Below are positions 1 to 10,952 of a stretch of DNA of 64,000 nt, in pieces. A model generated the notes under the pieces. That model did not search any database. It was not told the origin of the DNA and saw only the letters and a program-made list of their open reading frames with translations. Position 1 is the stretch's first letter; each line of letters begins with the position of its first letter. The translations under genes and the position numbers were made by a program. The DNA is from Bugula neritina (lineage: Eukaryota > Bryozoa > Gymnolaemata > Cheilostomatida > Bugulidae), in assembly GCA_964035545.1 (NCBI GenBank), contig OZ037765.1, positions 4,091,698-4,155,697 on the forward strand, written 5' to 3'.

Positions 1-250
1 TTTTCGAGAATCTAGGGCAATCACAAAACTTAGTCAAAACTTAGTCATGAGATCATAGAGATCGTGCGAGACGGACGTGTTTTCGAGCGCAATTGGCAAA
101 TTGAAATTATTTTACAAAAAAAAACTTTTTTAAACATCTTTATTACCTAACCTAAACATAAATTTCTTTGCATACTAACGATAGCTCACTAACTATACAT
201 CTGTGAGCCTAAAGAAAAGGTGGTCTGGCCGATTTAGGCACTACCTGGTC
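1..250. other. No gene recognised upstream of the LINE
   Basis: AT-rich sequence with no convincing ORF, exon or RNA gene. It may be part of an upstream intron of RPTP gene A, or the outermost 5' end of the LINE, whose exact 5' boundary I cannot fix. Confidence 0.4.
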
Positions 251-780
251 AGTTCAGTTGTTGCTGATTTCAGTTGTCAGTTGATTTGAGACCAATTTTT
301 CTGAGTCACTCTTTAGAGTAAATTATTTATTTTTTTTTTATTTTTCTCAGTGACTACTTTAGAGTAAATTATTTATTTATTTTTTTTGTTTGTTATTTTT
401 TTCAGTGATTTTGGATTTGAGTTGATTTGAGTTCAGTTGTCACTGAGTTCAGTTGTCGCAGTTGTCAGTTGATTTGAGACCAATTTTTCTGAGTCACTAG
501 ACAGTGACTACTTTAGAGTATATTATTTATTTATTTTTTTTTTTTTTTTGTTATTTTTTTTTCAGTGATTTTGGATTTGAATTGATTTGAGTTCAGTTGT
601 CACTGAGTTCAGTTGTCGCAGTTGTCAGTTGATTTGAGACCAATTTTTCTGAGTCACTAGACAGTGACTACTTTAGAGTATATTATTTATTTATTTTTTA
701 TTTATTTATTTATTTATTTATTTTTTTTTTTTTCAGTGACTGCTTCAGAGTAAATTATTTTTATTTTCACTGATTTTGGA
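251..780 (+). repeat. Imperfect tandem repeat, probable LINE 5' UTR
   Basis: About three copies of a 160-190 bp unit. Each contains CAGTTGTCAGTTGATTTGAG, then a TTTTTCTGAGTCACT segment and an AT-rich run of T and TTTA. The last two copies are offset by exactly 160 bp (441 versus 601). The repeats lie directly upstream of LINE ORF1. Tandem 5' UTR units act as promoter monomers in some LINEs; that role is inferred here. Confidence 0.6.
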
Positions 781-1132
781 TTTTGGATCTGCATTCTTTC
801 AGGATATTTGCAATTCGGTTTCGTTCTTCTTTTGTCTTGATTGCTTCTGCTTTGGTTGAAGTTGCTTGCCCTTACAAATATTTTCTCTTTTTTTTTCTGT
901 TGGGCTCTTTTCTAGGAGCAAACTACTTTACATTTCATAAAGCAAATAATTTTCATAAAGCAAATAAATTTGTCCTTTGCTGGTTGTTCTTGCCCCTGCA
1001 TTTCTCTTGCCTCTGCTTTTTCTCCTTTGTTTTCTTCTCGGAGCAGGCAGTTTTGTTGCTTCGCTCTGAAATTCTTTCCCTCTTCTAGGGGTACCTGATC
1101 TGACACCTATTCTTGGTCTGTAAACACCTGCA

Positions 1133-2116
1133 ATGGCTGGTAAGGAGTCTGGTGGTCAGAGTTCTCGTACTAGTTCAACCTCGGGGAGCTCTAATGCATG
1201 CACATTATGCACAATGTCAACATATAATAAACCCAGTCTTGAGTGCTGTCTCTGTTCAAGATCGACACATACCAACTGTCTACCAGACTGGAAGGACCTA
1301 AATCGATCTATAGATATCACCAAACTGTTTTCTAGATCTGGCTTGAAATGGTATTGCCAGACATGTGAGCCCACGCTCAGTGATTACATCAGCGGTGATG
1401 AAATTAAAAAATCTCTTGCTCAAATAGAAACTAAAATGGATTCTGTCCAAAACCTGGTCTGTGAGAATATCAAACTGACCAAATCTGAGATAATCAAGCC
1501 CGATAACACAGAACCCTGGTTTACTAAAATCAAACAAACTGTCGAAAGATTGGAAACCAATGCCCAATCCCAACTGAAACGAAAAGAGAAGGAAGAACGT
1601 GCCCATAGTGTTATCATACATGGCTTAAAAGAGAATAACAATACCATGGAAGAGATTATGGAAATATGTGATATTCTAAGTTTCAATCATGAGTCTCTGT
1701 TAAAATTCTCTAGACTAGGTAGACGTAACATGAACCTCCCCAACTCTGATAAAATAAGACCAGTTAAAGCCACCTTTAATTCTGAGATGAATAAAAATGA
1801 TTTTATGTATAGATACAACACCTGGGAAAATAAAGCATCTACATTTTGTACACCAGACCTATCTCCTGAAGAGCGTGACCGTGACTATAAACTTAGAAAA
1901 CTGAGAGACGAATTAAAAGCAACTCACTCAGACAAAATGTTTCAAGTAAGAAATGGCTCTATTTACTCCAAGTCTAAAACATCCAGGTCAGACCGCTGGT
2001 CCAAGTTTGCCCATGACTCTGATACTATTGCTTCAGAATCTCTCCGGGACCCCAGCGAGACTAACACCATAACTGATAAAAACACAGCTGGACATTACCA
2101 CTCTAATGCTAACTAA
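1133..2116 (+). CDS. LINE ORF1 protein with PHD-type zinc finger
   Basis: A 327-residue ORF1 protein. Residues 23-78 carry a complete C4HC3 pattern: C23, C26, C38, C41, H46, C49, C75, C78, which is the PHD-finger ligand order. A charged, lysine-rich helical stretch follows at about 110-170. The remainder has the R-x-H-S-V-I-I-H-G-L and F-S-R-L-G-R style segments seen in CR1/L2 ORF1 nucleic-acid-binding regions. ORF1 proteins coat LINE RNA and help form the RNP. The stop overlaps the ORF2 start by 11 nt, suggesting coupled translation. The start chosen is the first ATG giving the intact finger. Family placement is by motif only. Confidence 0.8.
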   Translation: MAGKESGGQSSRTSSTSGSSNACTLCTMSTYNKPSLECCLCSRSTHTNCLPDWKDLNRSIDITKLFSRSGLKWYCQTCEPTLSDYISGDEIKKSLAQIETKMDSVQNLVCENIKLTKSEIIKPDNTEPWFTKIKQTVERLETNAQSQLKRKEKEERAHSVIIHGLKENNNTMEEIMEICDILSFNHESLLKFSRLGRRNMNLPNSDKIRPVKATFNSEMNKNDFMYRYNTWENKASTFCTPDLSPEERDRDYKLRKLRDELKATHSDKMFQVRNGSIYSKSKTSRSDRWSKFAHDSDTIASESLRDPSETNTITDKNTAGHYHSNAN

Positions 2117-4853
2117 CCTGTCCAACTCAACTATCATGGCAGAACAAAAAGAGTTAAAAGTAATATCTTGGAATTGTAATGGTATCAGGGGTAAAATACA
2201 TGAACTTTCCATGCTACTAGATCAGCAATCGCCAGATATCTTTTGCTTATGTGAAACAAAACTAGATTCATCAGTTTCCGATAATGAGTTATCCAGAGAC
2301 TACACCCTGTACCGGCGTGATCGAACTGACGGACTAGGACGTGGAGGTGGAGTCCTTATAGGCCTATCCAATAAATGTCCCTTTGTTGTTAGTAGAATCA
2401 ATGTCTCACACCCTGGGGAAATCATTGCCCTTGACTTATCAATCTGTGGATACTCTTTCACTATTGCATGCTATTACCGTAGACCCTGTATAAAACAAGT
2501 AGAAGATATAGTAAATTGGTATTATGATCAAACCAATCCGAACATTGTTATGGTTGGGGATTTTAACCTACCTGACATTGACTGGAATGATAGTAGCAGG
2601 CCTGTACTTAAAACAACTAGAGAAACTAACTTGCATCAATTGTTCATAGATTTTATAATTTCGAATAATCTTTCTCAGGCTATCAATAAACCTACTCACG
2701 ACAAAGGTAATACGCTTGATCTAGTTGTTACAAATGTAACTACCACTAACCCCCGAGTTGAGTCATCCTGCTCTGACCATTTTATTATCAATTTCAATGT
2801 GTTGGCGGATAATGTTATTAAAAGGACAGCATCCCTAACCAAACCAAAGCCATATTGGCAGTTTGAAAAGGCAGACATAACGAACATCACCGTGGACTGT
2901 TACTCCCTACATTGTAAAATCACCTCAGATATCTCTAAGAAATGTAGCGCTGAACAGTTATGGCATAATCTCAAATCTGGAATACTTCAGGTAGCCCATT
3001 CCAATATCCCATACAAATTTAGAAAGAAAAAATCAAAACTCTGGATATCCCAAGAAACTAAAAGTGAGATCAGAAAAAGAAAACACCTCCACCTAGCTTG
3101 CCTTAACGATCGCACCCCGCACAACATTTTAAAACATGCCACCCAGTCCCGGTACTGCAAGAAATTGTGTAACAGGGACTATAATAATTATATAAACAAA
3201 CACATATGCAATACATTAGAGCAGGGTGATTCAAAACCTCTTTATCGGTTCATAGCAAGTAAAAAGGGCAGCTCAAATACTGTACGCCAACTAGACAACA
3301 TCCCCCCTAACAACAATACTGCTATAGCTGAATCTTTTGCGGACTCCTTTGCTTCTGTGTTTTCTATTGATGATGGTAATATCCCTCCCTGCATTCCACC
3401 TCAAACTATATCATCTCCTATACAATTTGATCCTCGGGGAGTCCTAACACAGCTCACCAAACTCGATCCACGAAAAGGTGCTGGCCCAGATGAGCTTTCT
3501 CCTGCACTTCTAAAATATCTTGCACATTATATATATGAGCCCCTGACAAAAGTTTTTCAGTACTTTTACGATACATCTCAGACACCACAAGACTGGAAAA
3601 CAGCAAACATTGTACCGATCTTCAAGAAAGGAAGTCGTACAGACCCGCTGAATTACAGGCCAATATCACTCACTTCTATCATATCCAAAATCTTCGAGCA
3701 TATCGTATCACATAATATCAACTGTTTCCTCGAATCAAATGACCTGTTTTACCCACACCAACATGGTTTCAGGACAAATCATGGCTGCGATACTCAGTTG
3801 TTGAATACAGTGAGTGAATTTATAGATTTTTTTGACGAAATGATACCGGTTGATCTCGCTGTCTTGGATTTTTCAAAGGCCTTTGACGTTGTGTCGCACC
3901 ATAAACTACAGGTTAAACTGCTAAATATCGGAATAGCTGATAAAACTGTCAAATGGATTTTTTCATGGCTTCAGAACCGTCTTCTTTCAGTCTGTGTCAA
4001 CAACGTCAAATCGGCCACTAGACATGTGACCTCAGGAGTGCCCCAAGGCAGTGTATTAGGACCATTGTTATTTAATGTGTACATAAATGACATGCACTCT
4101 GCGGTAGCCAACAGCAAGCTTAAACTATATGCAGATGATTCCTTGTTGTACAAACCAATCACAACACCTGCTGATTCTAGTTTATTTCAGAATGACTTAG
4201 ACCATCTTATAACTTGGGCAGACAGTTCTCAGATGAAGTTCAATATAAATAAATGTGAGCATATGACAATTCAACGCTCCACTGTAAATCCTCTAGTGTC
4301 TCAATACAGCATGAATAATGACCCCTTACAATGTGTTGACAAAGTATTATACCTTGGTGTCACGATTGATAATAAACTTTCATTCGATCAACATATAATA
4401 AACATTTGCTCAAAAGCTAATAAATTATTACACATGCTGATGCGCTGTCTAAAAAAGGCTAAAAGTAAAACCAGAGCCATAGCTTATAAAACAGTCTGTC
4501 GCCCTATACTAGAATTTGCGACCCACACCTGGTCTCCATTTAAATTGAAAAACATCAACATCATAGAAGGTATAAATAGAAAAGCCTTCAGGTGGGCATT
4601 CTGTAAGAGAAAACGAAATCATATAACTGAGCTCATGACAAATTCTAATTGGGATAGCCTTGCACAAAGACGTGACAATGCAGACCAAAAAATGTACTTT
4701 CGTATGCTTTCTGGTAGTGCCGCTATAGACCAAGACCGGTTCTCCCTTCATTTTGCAGAGTCTCACAATACCAGACATGGTGCTATTAAGGGCAATATCA
4801 ATACCAAAACTGCCAAACATTCATATAAACATCGCATCCATAAACTTTTCTAA
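2106..4853 (+). CDS. LINE ORF2: endonuclease and reverse transcriptase
   Basis: A 915-residue polyprotein with no internal stops. The N-terminal APE-type endonuclease shows SWNCNG (21-26), catalytic-type E50 in CETK, GDFN at 151-154 and SDH at 223-225. The reverse transcriptase shows NYRPISL, FSKAFDVV, GVPQGSVLGP and the catalytic YADD at 675-678. The region after about residue 800 is the usual C-terminal extension. These enzymes nick the target and copy RNA at the nick (target-primed reverse transcription). A second in-frame Met at residue 11 is an alternative start. The 11-nt overlap with ORF1 suggests termination-reinitiation. The GVPQGSVLGPLLFN-type motif and the 3' microsatellite end favour the CR1/L2 group. 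Confidence 0.92.
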   Translation: MLTNLSNSTIMAEQKELKVISWNCNGIRGKIHELSMLLDQQSPDIFCLCETKLDSSVSDNELSRDYTLYRRDRTDGLGRGGGVLIGLSNKCPFVVSRINVSHPGEIIALDLSICGYSFTIACYYRRPCIKQVEDIVNWYYDQTNPNIVMVGDFNLPDIDWNDSSRPVLKTTRETNLHQLFIDFIISNNLSQAINKPTHDKGNTLDLVVTNVTTTNPRVESSCSDHFIINFNVLADNVIKRTASLTKPKPYWQFEKADITNITVDCYSLHCKITSDISKKCSAEQLWHNLKSGILQVAHSNIPYKFRKKKSKLWISQETKSEIRKRKHLHLACLNDRTPHNILKHATQSRYCKKLCNRDYNNYINKHICNTLEQGDSKPLYRFIASKKGSSNTVRQLDNIPPNNNTAIAESFADSFASVFSIDDGNIPPCIPPQTISSPIQFDPRGVLTQLTKLDPRKGAGPDELSPALLKYLAHYIYEPLTKVFQYFYDTSQTPQDWKTANIVPIFKKGSRTDPLNYRPISLTSIISKIFEHIVSHNINCFLESNDLFYPHQHGFRTNHGCDTQLLNTVSEFIDFFDEMIPVDLAVLDFSKAFDVVSHHKLQVKLLNIGIADKTVKWIFSWLQNRLLSVCVNNVKSATRHVTSGVPQGSVLGPLLFNVYINDMHSAVANSKLKLYADDSLLYKPITTPADSSLFQNDLDHLITWADSSQMKFNINKCEHMTIQRSTVNPLVSQYSMNNDPLQCVDKVLYLGVTIDNKLSFDQHIINICSKANKLLHMLMRCLKKAKSKTRAIAYKTVCRPILEFATHTWSPFKLKNINIIEGINRKAFRWAFCKRKRNHITELMTNSNWDSLAQRRDNADQKMYFRMLSGSAAIDQDRFSLHFAESHNTRHGAIKGNINTKTAKHSYKHRIHKLF

Positions 4854-5178
4854 TGATTCTAGCTGCTTTGCCTAACTGATTATAAGCACTTAACACCGAC
4901 TCTGCTTTATATCATCTGAAGCTGTGCGGTGTATATCTATTTATTTATTTACTTTTTTTTTTTTTTTTTTTTCTCTTTCTCTTTTTCTTCCTCTCCTGGC
5001 AGTAGCTATAAGCTTTGAATCGAAGCATAATTAACTATATTCTTATCTCGTAGACAAAATAGTTTTCTTCCTTACTACTGATAATCTAAACAATTGTTCA
5101 TACACCACTGCATCTCGATAAAGGAGCCAAAGCGCTCCGAGTGAGATTAATTAGATGAGATGAGATGAGATGAGATGA
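4854..5178 (+). repeat. LINE 3' UTR and pentanucleotide tail
   Basis: Non-coding 3' part of the LINE. A long T run followed by CTCTTTCTC-type pyrimidines lies at about 4945-4990, and the element ends in consecutive AGATG repeats. The sequence changes to the relict ORF immediately afterwards. Confidence 0.7.
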
Positions 5179-5185
5179 AGAGACA

Positions 5186-8171
5186 TTGCTGAATATGAAA
5201 AATTCACTTGAGGATTCATGTAATCTAAATACAGCATGGCTATTGGCAAGACTTGCCCCAATTAAACTATTTCAATTGGATATAAATCCTTCTACACATA
5301 ATTGCCCCAGCTGGAGTAGCTTTAATGTAAGAAATTTGGTTGCTACAGAAGATAATAAAAGATCAGTCATTGGGTATTGCCCAATGATTAATGCACCATC
5401 AACAGATCCATCCACAATTTATACAATTCTTCTGCAGCTAAAGTAAACTATGGAAGTTTTAAAGCAGAAACATTCAGTAATTACATTTGACCAAGCTATC
5501 TACAAGATTGCCAAAGAGATTCAATGGAACAAACCAACTGAATTTTCAAACACAATAATTCGAATGGGCGGTTTTTATATCTTGATGAATTACATGGCAG
5601 CACTTGGCACAATGGTAAAATCAAGCGGCCTCGCCCAAGTTCTTGTGCACAGTGATATATATTCTGAAGTTACAGTGAAACAGGTGCTATGTGGTAGGCA
5701 TTATAACAGAGGTGTATGGGCACACAAGATTTTGTATGAGGCAATATCAAGGCAGAAACTAAGATCTCTTTCGGAATGGCTTCAAAAAAATGATCAGTTT
5801 GACCCATTAGATTTTCATAATATTTCTATTAATGATAACTTACGTGAATGGACCACTGTCGCAGATAAAGTTGCTACTGCTATAAAAAAGTTTGATTCTG
5901 ATACTAAATTAAAATCTAACCTTTCAATGTTCTGGAATTCCTACCTTCATGCAGTAGAAGCCATATTGGGATTTATTCGAGCTGAGCGTAGTGGCAACTG
6001 GCAATTATATTTGGACAGCATGCAGGCAATGCTACCAGTATTTTTTGCGTATGATCGCACAAACTACTCAAGGAGGCTGCCTATATACCTTATTGATATG
6101 CTAAATTTGCCTGAATCTGCTCCAGAAGTTTATGGAATGTTTGCAAAGGGTTCATTCACCGTAAACAGGACAGGAAAAAAATTTGCAGGTATGGCTCCAG
6201 ATCAGGTCTTGGAGCAAACTTTGAACCGAGACAGTAAAACATCTGGAGGTATTATTGGCATTAGCAACCACAAAGAAGCTCGGACAAAATGGTTCTTAAC
6301 TAGTCATATCAGAGCCCAACTGCTTTTTTTGTAAAAGGATTTTTGCCAAATAGCCTCACAGTCATCAACACTACACAAGGAAGACACAATCATTACAACT
6401 ATGAAGGATGAGATTGATATACAAGCAATTCTTTTTACATTACAGCAGTTTGATGTTAAGTTGTTTAGCAATAATTCAACTGAACTTATCAATATTGCTA
6501 CTGGAGTAAGTCCCGATGCGGAGACCTCCTTGTCAATAGTGACTGCTATGGCTCAGGGAGCAGAAACGGCTCAAAAGTTTATTCAAGATAGACTTTTGAA
6601 TGCAACAAAACCATTTTACACTGCTATTCACCGGCTTAAAATCCCTTCCTTTGACTTTGTGGCTTAATCACTTCAACCAGCCATTAAACCAAAAGTTCCT
6701 AAAATATCATTTGCTAAACTTCTCATAAGTGCCAAAAGCCGAGAAGTAGATTTGCATACAGTTCTAGAGAAAGAAATTGGTCCCATTCCTCTTGCTCTAT
6801 TTACTGAAAACGGACAGATGAGAAAAACATGCAAATCACAACTAATGCATATTTTAGAACAGAAATATTTTGGAAACAGGGTCTCCAATGATGATAGTCA
6901 ACTTTTGATCATTATTGATGGTATGTGCATACTTCACTCGACAAAAACATCAGGCACTTTTTATAACTACGCTCTGAAGATGTTGGAAATATTTCTTGAA
7001 TGTGGCAAAGGATATACAAGGGTTGATGTAGTGTTTGACGTGTATTCTGAAACATCTATATTAAAGCACAAGAGCGTATTAGACGGGGTGCCCAACAGAT
7101 GTGCTCTATTTCCATTATTCATGACAACGTACCTGTTCTTAAAAACTGGAGCGCTTTTCACAACAAAAATGAGTTGGTAGATTACATAGTGGAGGTGTGG
7201 AGTAGACATATTGAGAAAATTTCAGCTGGTATATTTTAGTGTGCAGCGCCAAAGAAGTCTATGTTCTGCAAAACCACTATCGTTACAATTGTAACAAATT
7301 GAAATCCAATCATGATGAAGCAGACACAAAATTAATCCTTCATGCAGCTGATGCACTGAGTGATTACGATTTGGTAGTAATATGATCAGTAGATACCGAT
7401 GTTGCTATAAAAGCGCTTCATTATCTTAGTAATGTTTTAACTGAGCAGGCTAAAAAAGATGTAGTAATTTTTGTTGGAATGGGGAGTCACAGAAGATAAA
7501 TATCTCTTTCTGAATTAGCCAAAAAAATCCCACAAAAAGTTCTCAAGAATCTGTTATCACTCCATGCACTTACAGGTTGTGACTCAATAAGTTCTATCTT
7601 CCAAATATCTAAAAAGCGTGCTTTGGAGGTACTTGAAAAGGGAAATTATAATCTGTCTTTAGATTCTGATGATTGGTCCCCATTATCAGATGAAACATAT
7701 TTAGAGTGTGAACGATTTGTCTCCAACCTATACGGTGCCTATGATGGTATCACTGAAGCAAGATATAAAATATTGGCTTTAAAAAATGTCTCCAGTGAAG
7801 CACAGCTACCACCTAGCAGGAATTCCCTAAAATATCACTTGAAACGAGCCAACTATCAAGTTACACTTTAGCAGCTTGCTTTAACACCTATTTTACTTCA
7901 TCAGCCAATTTTTGACCATGGTTGGGATACTAACTTGACTCCAATAAAATATGATTTTGAGAGCAACGCAGATGTGATTTTAACAGCATGTAAATGCAAA
8001 AAAGCAGGCTGTAAGAGTAAAGCATGCAAATGCAAGCACCTGATGATGAAATGCTGTGGTTTATGTGAATGTTTCAATTGCAACAACAAAAGTGGCCAGT
8101 CTTCTTTTTCAAACAAAGAGCCTAATTATGATGATGATGGCAACAAAGACAGTTCTGATGGAGAATTATAA
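5186..8171 (+). pseudogene. Decayed intronless ORF with HALTGCD motif and CXC-type cysteine tail
   Basis: One long coding relict covering about 1,000 codons without introns. Segments 5186-5446, 5450-6334, 6401-6667 and 6752-7180 share a reading frame and are separated by single in-frame stops. A frameshift near 7090-7200 moves to another frame, which has further stops at 7383 and 7497 before the open parts 7623-7871 and 7935-8171. The motif HALTGCDS lies at about 7563-7586. The C-terminus is cysteine-rich (CKCKKAGCKSKACKCK, then CCGLCECFNC), like tesmin/CXC-type zinc tails. ORFs with this combination recur as repetitive genes in invertebrate genomes; I recall no assigned function. It lies immediately 3' of the LINE. 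Confidence 0.7.
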
Positions 8172-9207
8172 TATATTTATTTTGGTATATAAACGCTAGA
8201 GATAACAAAACTTTGTAATAAAGCTTGATCTATTGTAAATTAAAATCTAAATACTATCTTATTTATAAATAAATACAATTAAAAATGTCTACCAATATCT
8301 GATATAAAAGAGCATAGTAATTGCTTGTGATGCTGAAATCATAATATTACTTTTTTATGAACCATATTTTATGTTACTATACTTATGGATAAAAAAATCG
8401 AATATTAGTGGCCTGTTAATTATTGCTGACACTCAATTTATACAGTAAATATTGAATATTAATAGTATTGATTATAAGCAATTATTCAAAATAAGCCAAT
8501 AAGCTAATATAAGCACACTAAGAATACATTTTTATTATGCTGATGCTGTTCCTATCAACAAAGAGCAATATTATTGGGTAGAAATGCAATAATTTTTAAC
8601 GAAGGAGATAACTCCCGTTTTATGTTTTTTATTTGTTATGGTTGGGAAAGAAGTTATATAGTTCAGAATTTAATGAAAACTGAAGAGCATTATTAGAACA
8701 CAATAGAGTATTTTTATACCAAAAATCAACATTCTAAATGCTAGAACAGAAAAGTAGCAGTTTAGAGAATATCAGGTATATGCAAAAAAGTAGTTTGTCA
8801 TATTATAGGCTCCGCCCACTTTTTTATTTTTGGTCAAAACTTTTGTTAGAGAAAGTGTCATATGTGTACAGCCTTTCTTGAAAATATTTTTAATGTCAAA
8901 CTTAAACTACTCAGAAAATTAAATATTTAGAGTTCCATAGTCCCCCCTTGAAAAATGCTGAACCCCTGTATATTCACCCCTCTCACGAGAGAACCCCCCA
9001 GATACAAAAAAAGGTACTTGCAGATCTGAGATCAGTAGAATGTTGGCTTTGCAGTGATATATAGCAACAAAGGTTAGTATTGATGTGCTTCACCCGCCCA
9101 TTTTGGCATGTTGGCACCCCCATTATTAAGCCAGAGCAACAAACTTTTGCTGAATCTTTTAATTAAATTGAGCTTAAAATTATTTATACTTATTCACTGT
9201 AATATAG
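8172..9207. other. Non-coding stretch before the first visible exon of gene A
   Basis: AT-rich sequence, probably intron of RPTP gene A. I looked for counterparts of gene B exons 53188-53505 and 53633-53730 and saw none. It ends in a splice acceptor (AATATAG) at 9201-9207. Confidence 0.5.
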
Positions 9208-10952
9208 GAAGCTGATGACTGTGTATCCAGCGTTACATTAACTCATGGAAGTAGACAATTACTCAATCAGATAAAGACAGGTCCATGGACTTTCACTAAA
9301 CAGCAAGGTGTGACCTTTGAACTGACTATTAAAGTAGCACTACTAGATGGACATGAGAATATAATATGGCAGGAAACATACACTACTAGTAAAAGTGAGT
9401 AAAAGTTGTTATTTCAAGTGTGTATAGTGTCATGTGGAGATAACTTTGTTCTTGTTGATTATATTGTGTGTGTGTTTCTTGTATTGCAAAGGTCTGAGCC
9501 ATGGTACTTTGTTCTGTGCTGATGAGGGAACAAACACTGTAACAGCTGCTGTACACCAACATATTATATTTGTAGCTCCCAACTCACCAGATGGACTGAT
9601 AGTTGACACCAGAACTTCTACTTCAGTTACCATCTCCTGGTCTCCAGTAGTTTATACGGATAAGATCTACTCTATTCAACAGTATCAAGTGAGTATTATA
9701 TAGCATCATGGAACATCATTAGATTGTAGTATAACTATTAATAGAATGCTAAGGATATTTAAAATATGGGCAAAACTAACTGGCTGTCTTTAGATCTGTA
9801 ATGTTCAACAGAAGCTGGAATTCAATTTTTTATAGAATGTAGATCATTTCTATATTTTTTAGTATGAGTAAGAATTCTGTAGCTTATGGGTTGTATAATA
9901 CATATGCCTCTGCAAATTACCAGGCATAATATAATATTTCCTTGTTAAAATTGAATTGTGTTGAATTACAAGGTTGCTGTCAGGTTTATATTACTCATAT
10001 CCATAGTTATATAATCAATAGTAACTGACCATATTTTTTGTAGTTTTGACACCTAAAATAAAAATTTGTTACAGAATCTATATTTTTATTACAATTAGAT
10101 TTTACTGCAGGTTCTTTTTTTCCCTGGCTTATAGGTTGAATTTGCAATTATGCAAAGTCCAGAAGTTAAATTCGGCTCTTAAACTTTGGTTTTAGATGCC
10201 AAGTTAACTTACTATACTTTTTGGGGGCGTGGCTCTATGCTCTATAACTTACCTGCATATTACGTTGTTTAACCTGATAATCACTTCTGTAGCATTGTAC
10301 ACAGTATAGCCAGTAGTTCACTCTTTATTATATGCCCATTATTATGATTGAGGGCGCTAAGTATCAGCTTGCTGGTGGCTGAATCCCTCTATGATATTTA
10401 TTTAGATAAAATGTTACAAGAAAGGGCATCTTGATATATTTTGGAGTAAGAGTTGTGCTTATATTTTTGTGAAATTTACCAGGCTTATACTACTTTATTT
10501 AACTTCATAATTTTCCATGCAAGTTGTGCTCCTAGTTTACTAGTCCTCGTTCATTCCTTACACAGTAATATATCCTTGGCGTTCCCATTCTTTTTAGATT
10601 CTTCTGCAATAAGAATGTGCTTTCTCCTGTGCAAATTTGTTTAAGGAGGGTATCTCCCAATATAAAGATATTTGATACAAAAATGAAAATGATATTTGCT
10701 CTATATAATACTGTTTTAATATACAATCATTGGCTATACAGGTTACCTGCATCACAACCAACAACACATTTAATGATAGTGTGACAGTAAACTCAGTGAG
10801 TCACTATAACACACCTGACTCTTCTACTACCTCTCTAACTATAGAATCACTCTATAGTCAAGTAGAATACATCTGTACAGTTAAAGCTCTTCTGTCTGAA
10901 AATGAGTTTGGAGAAAGTTCTAGAGAAGTTGTGTTCTGGACTAAACCCGAAG
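9208..10952 (+). CDS. Gene A ectodomain: Ig/FN3-like half module and one FN3 domain
   Basis: Exon 9208-9394 (phase 0 to 1) encodes the second part of a beta-sandwich-like module; its partner exon is missing upstream. Exons 9576-9688 and 10742-10952 together encode an FN3 domain (start APNSPDGLIVDTR, core W in TISWSP, late Y in SQVEYICTVKA). The FN3 unit is phase 1 on both sides, the classic shuffling phase for extracellular modules. Confidence 0.85.

Larger units (their letters stand above)
251..5178 (+). mobile_element. Non-LTR retrotransposon (LINE), CR1/L2-like, apparently full length
   Basis: It comprises a tandem-repeat 5' region, ORF1 with a PHD-type finger, an overlapping ORF2 with an apurinic-type endonuclease and reverse transcriptase, a 3' UTR with a T-rich run at about 4945-4970, and a 3' end of five AGATG units (about 5153-5178). 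Ending in a short tandem repeat instead of poly(A) is typical of CR1/L2-clade LINEs. Both ORFs are uninterrupted, so the copy may be young and possibly competent. Target-site duplications were not identified, so the 5' end is approximate. Confidence 0.85.

Noticed and set aside
783-1106. Short ORFs on both strands before LINE ORF1
   Set aside because: They lie in the LINE 5' region and are low-complexity Phe/Lys-rich readings of T-rich DNA.
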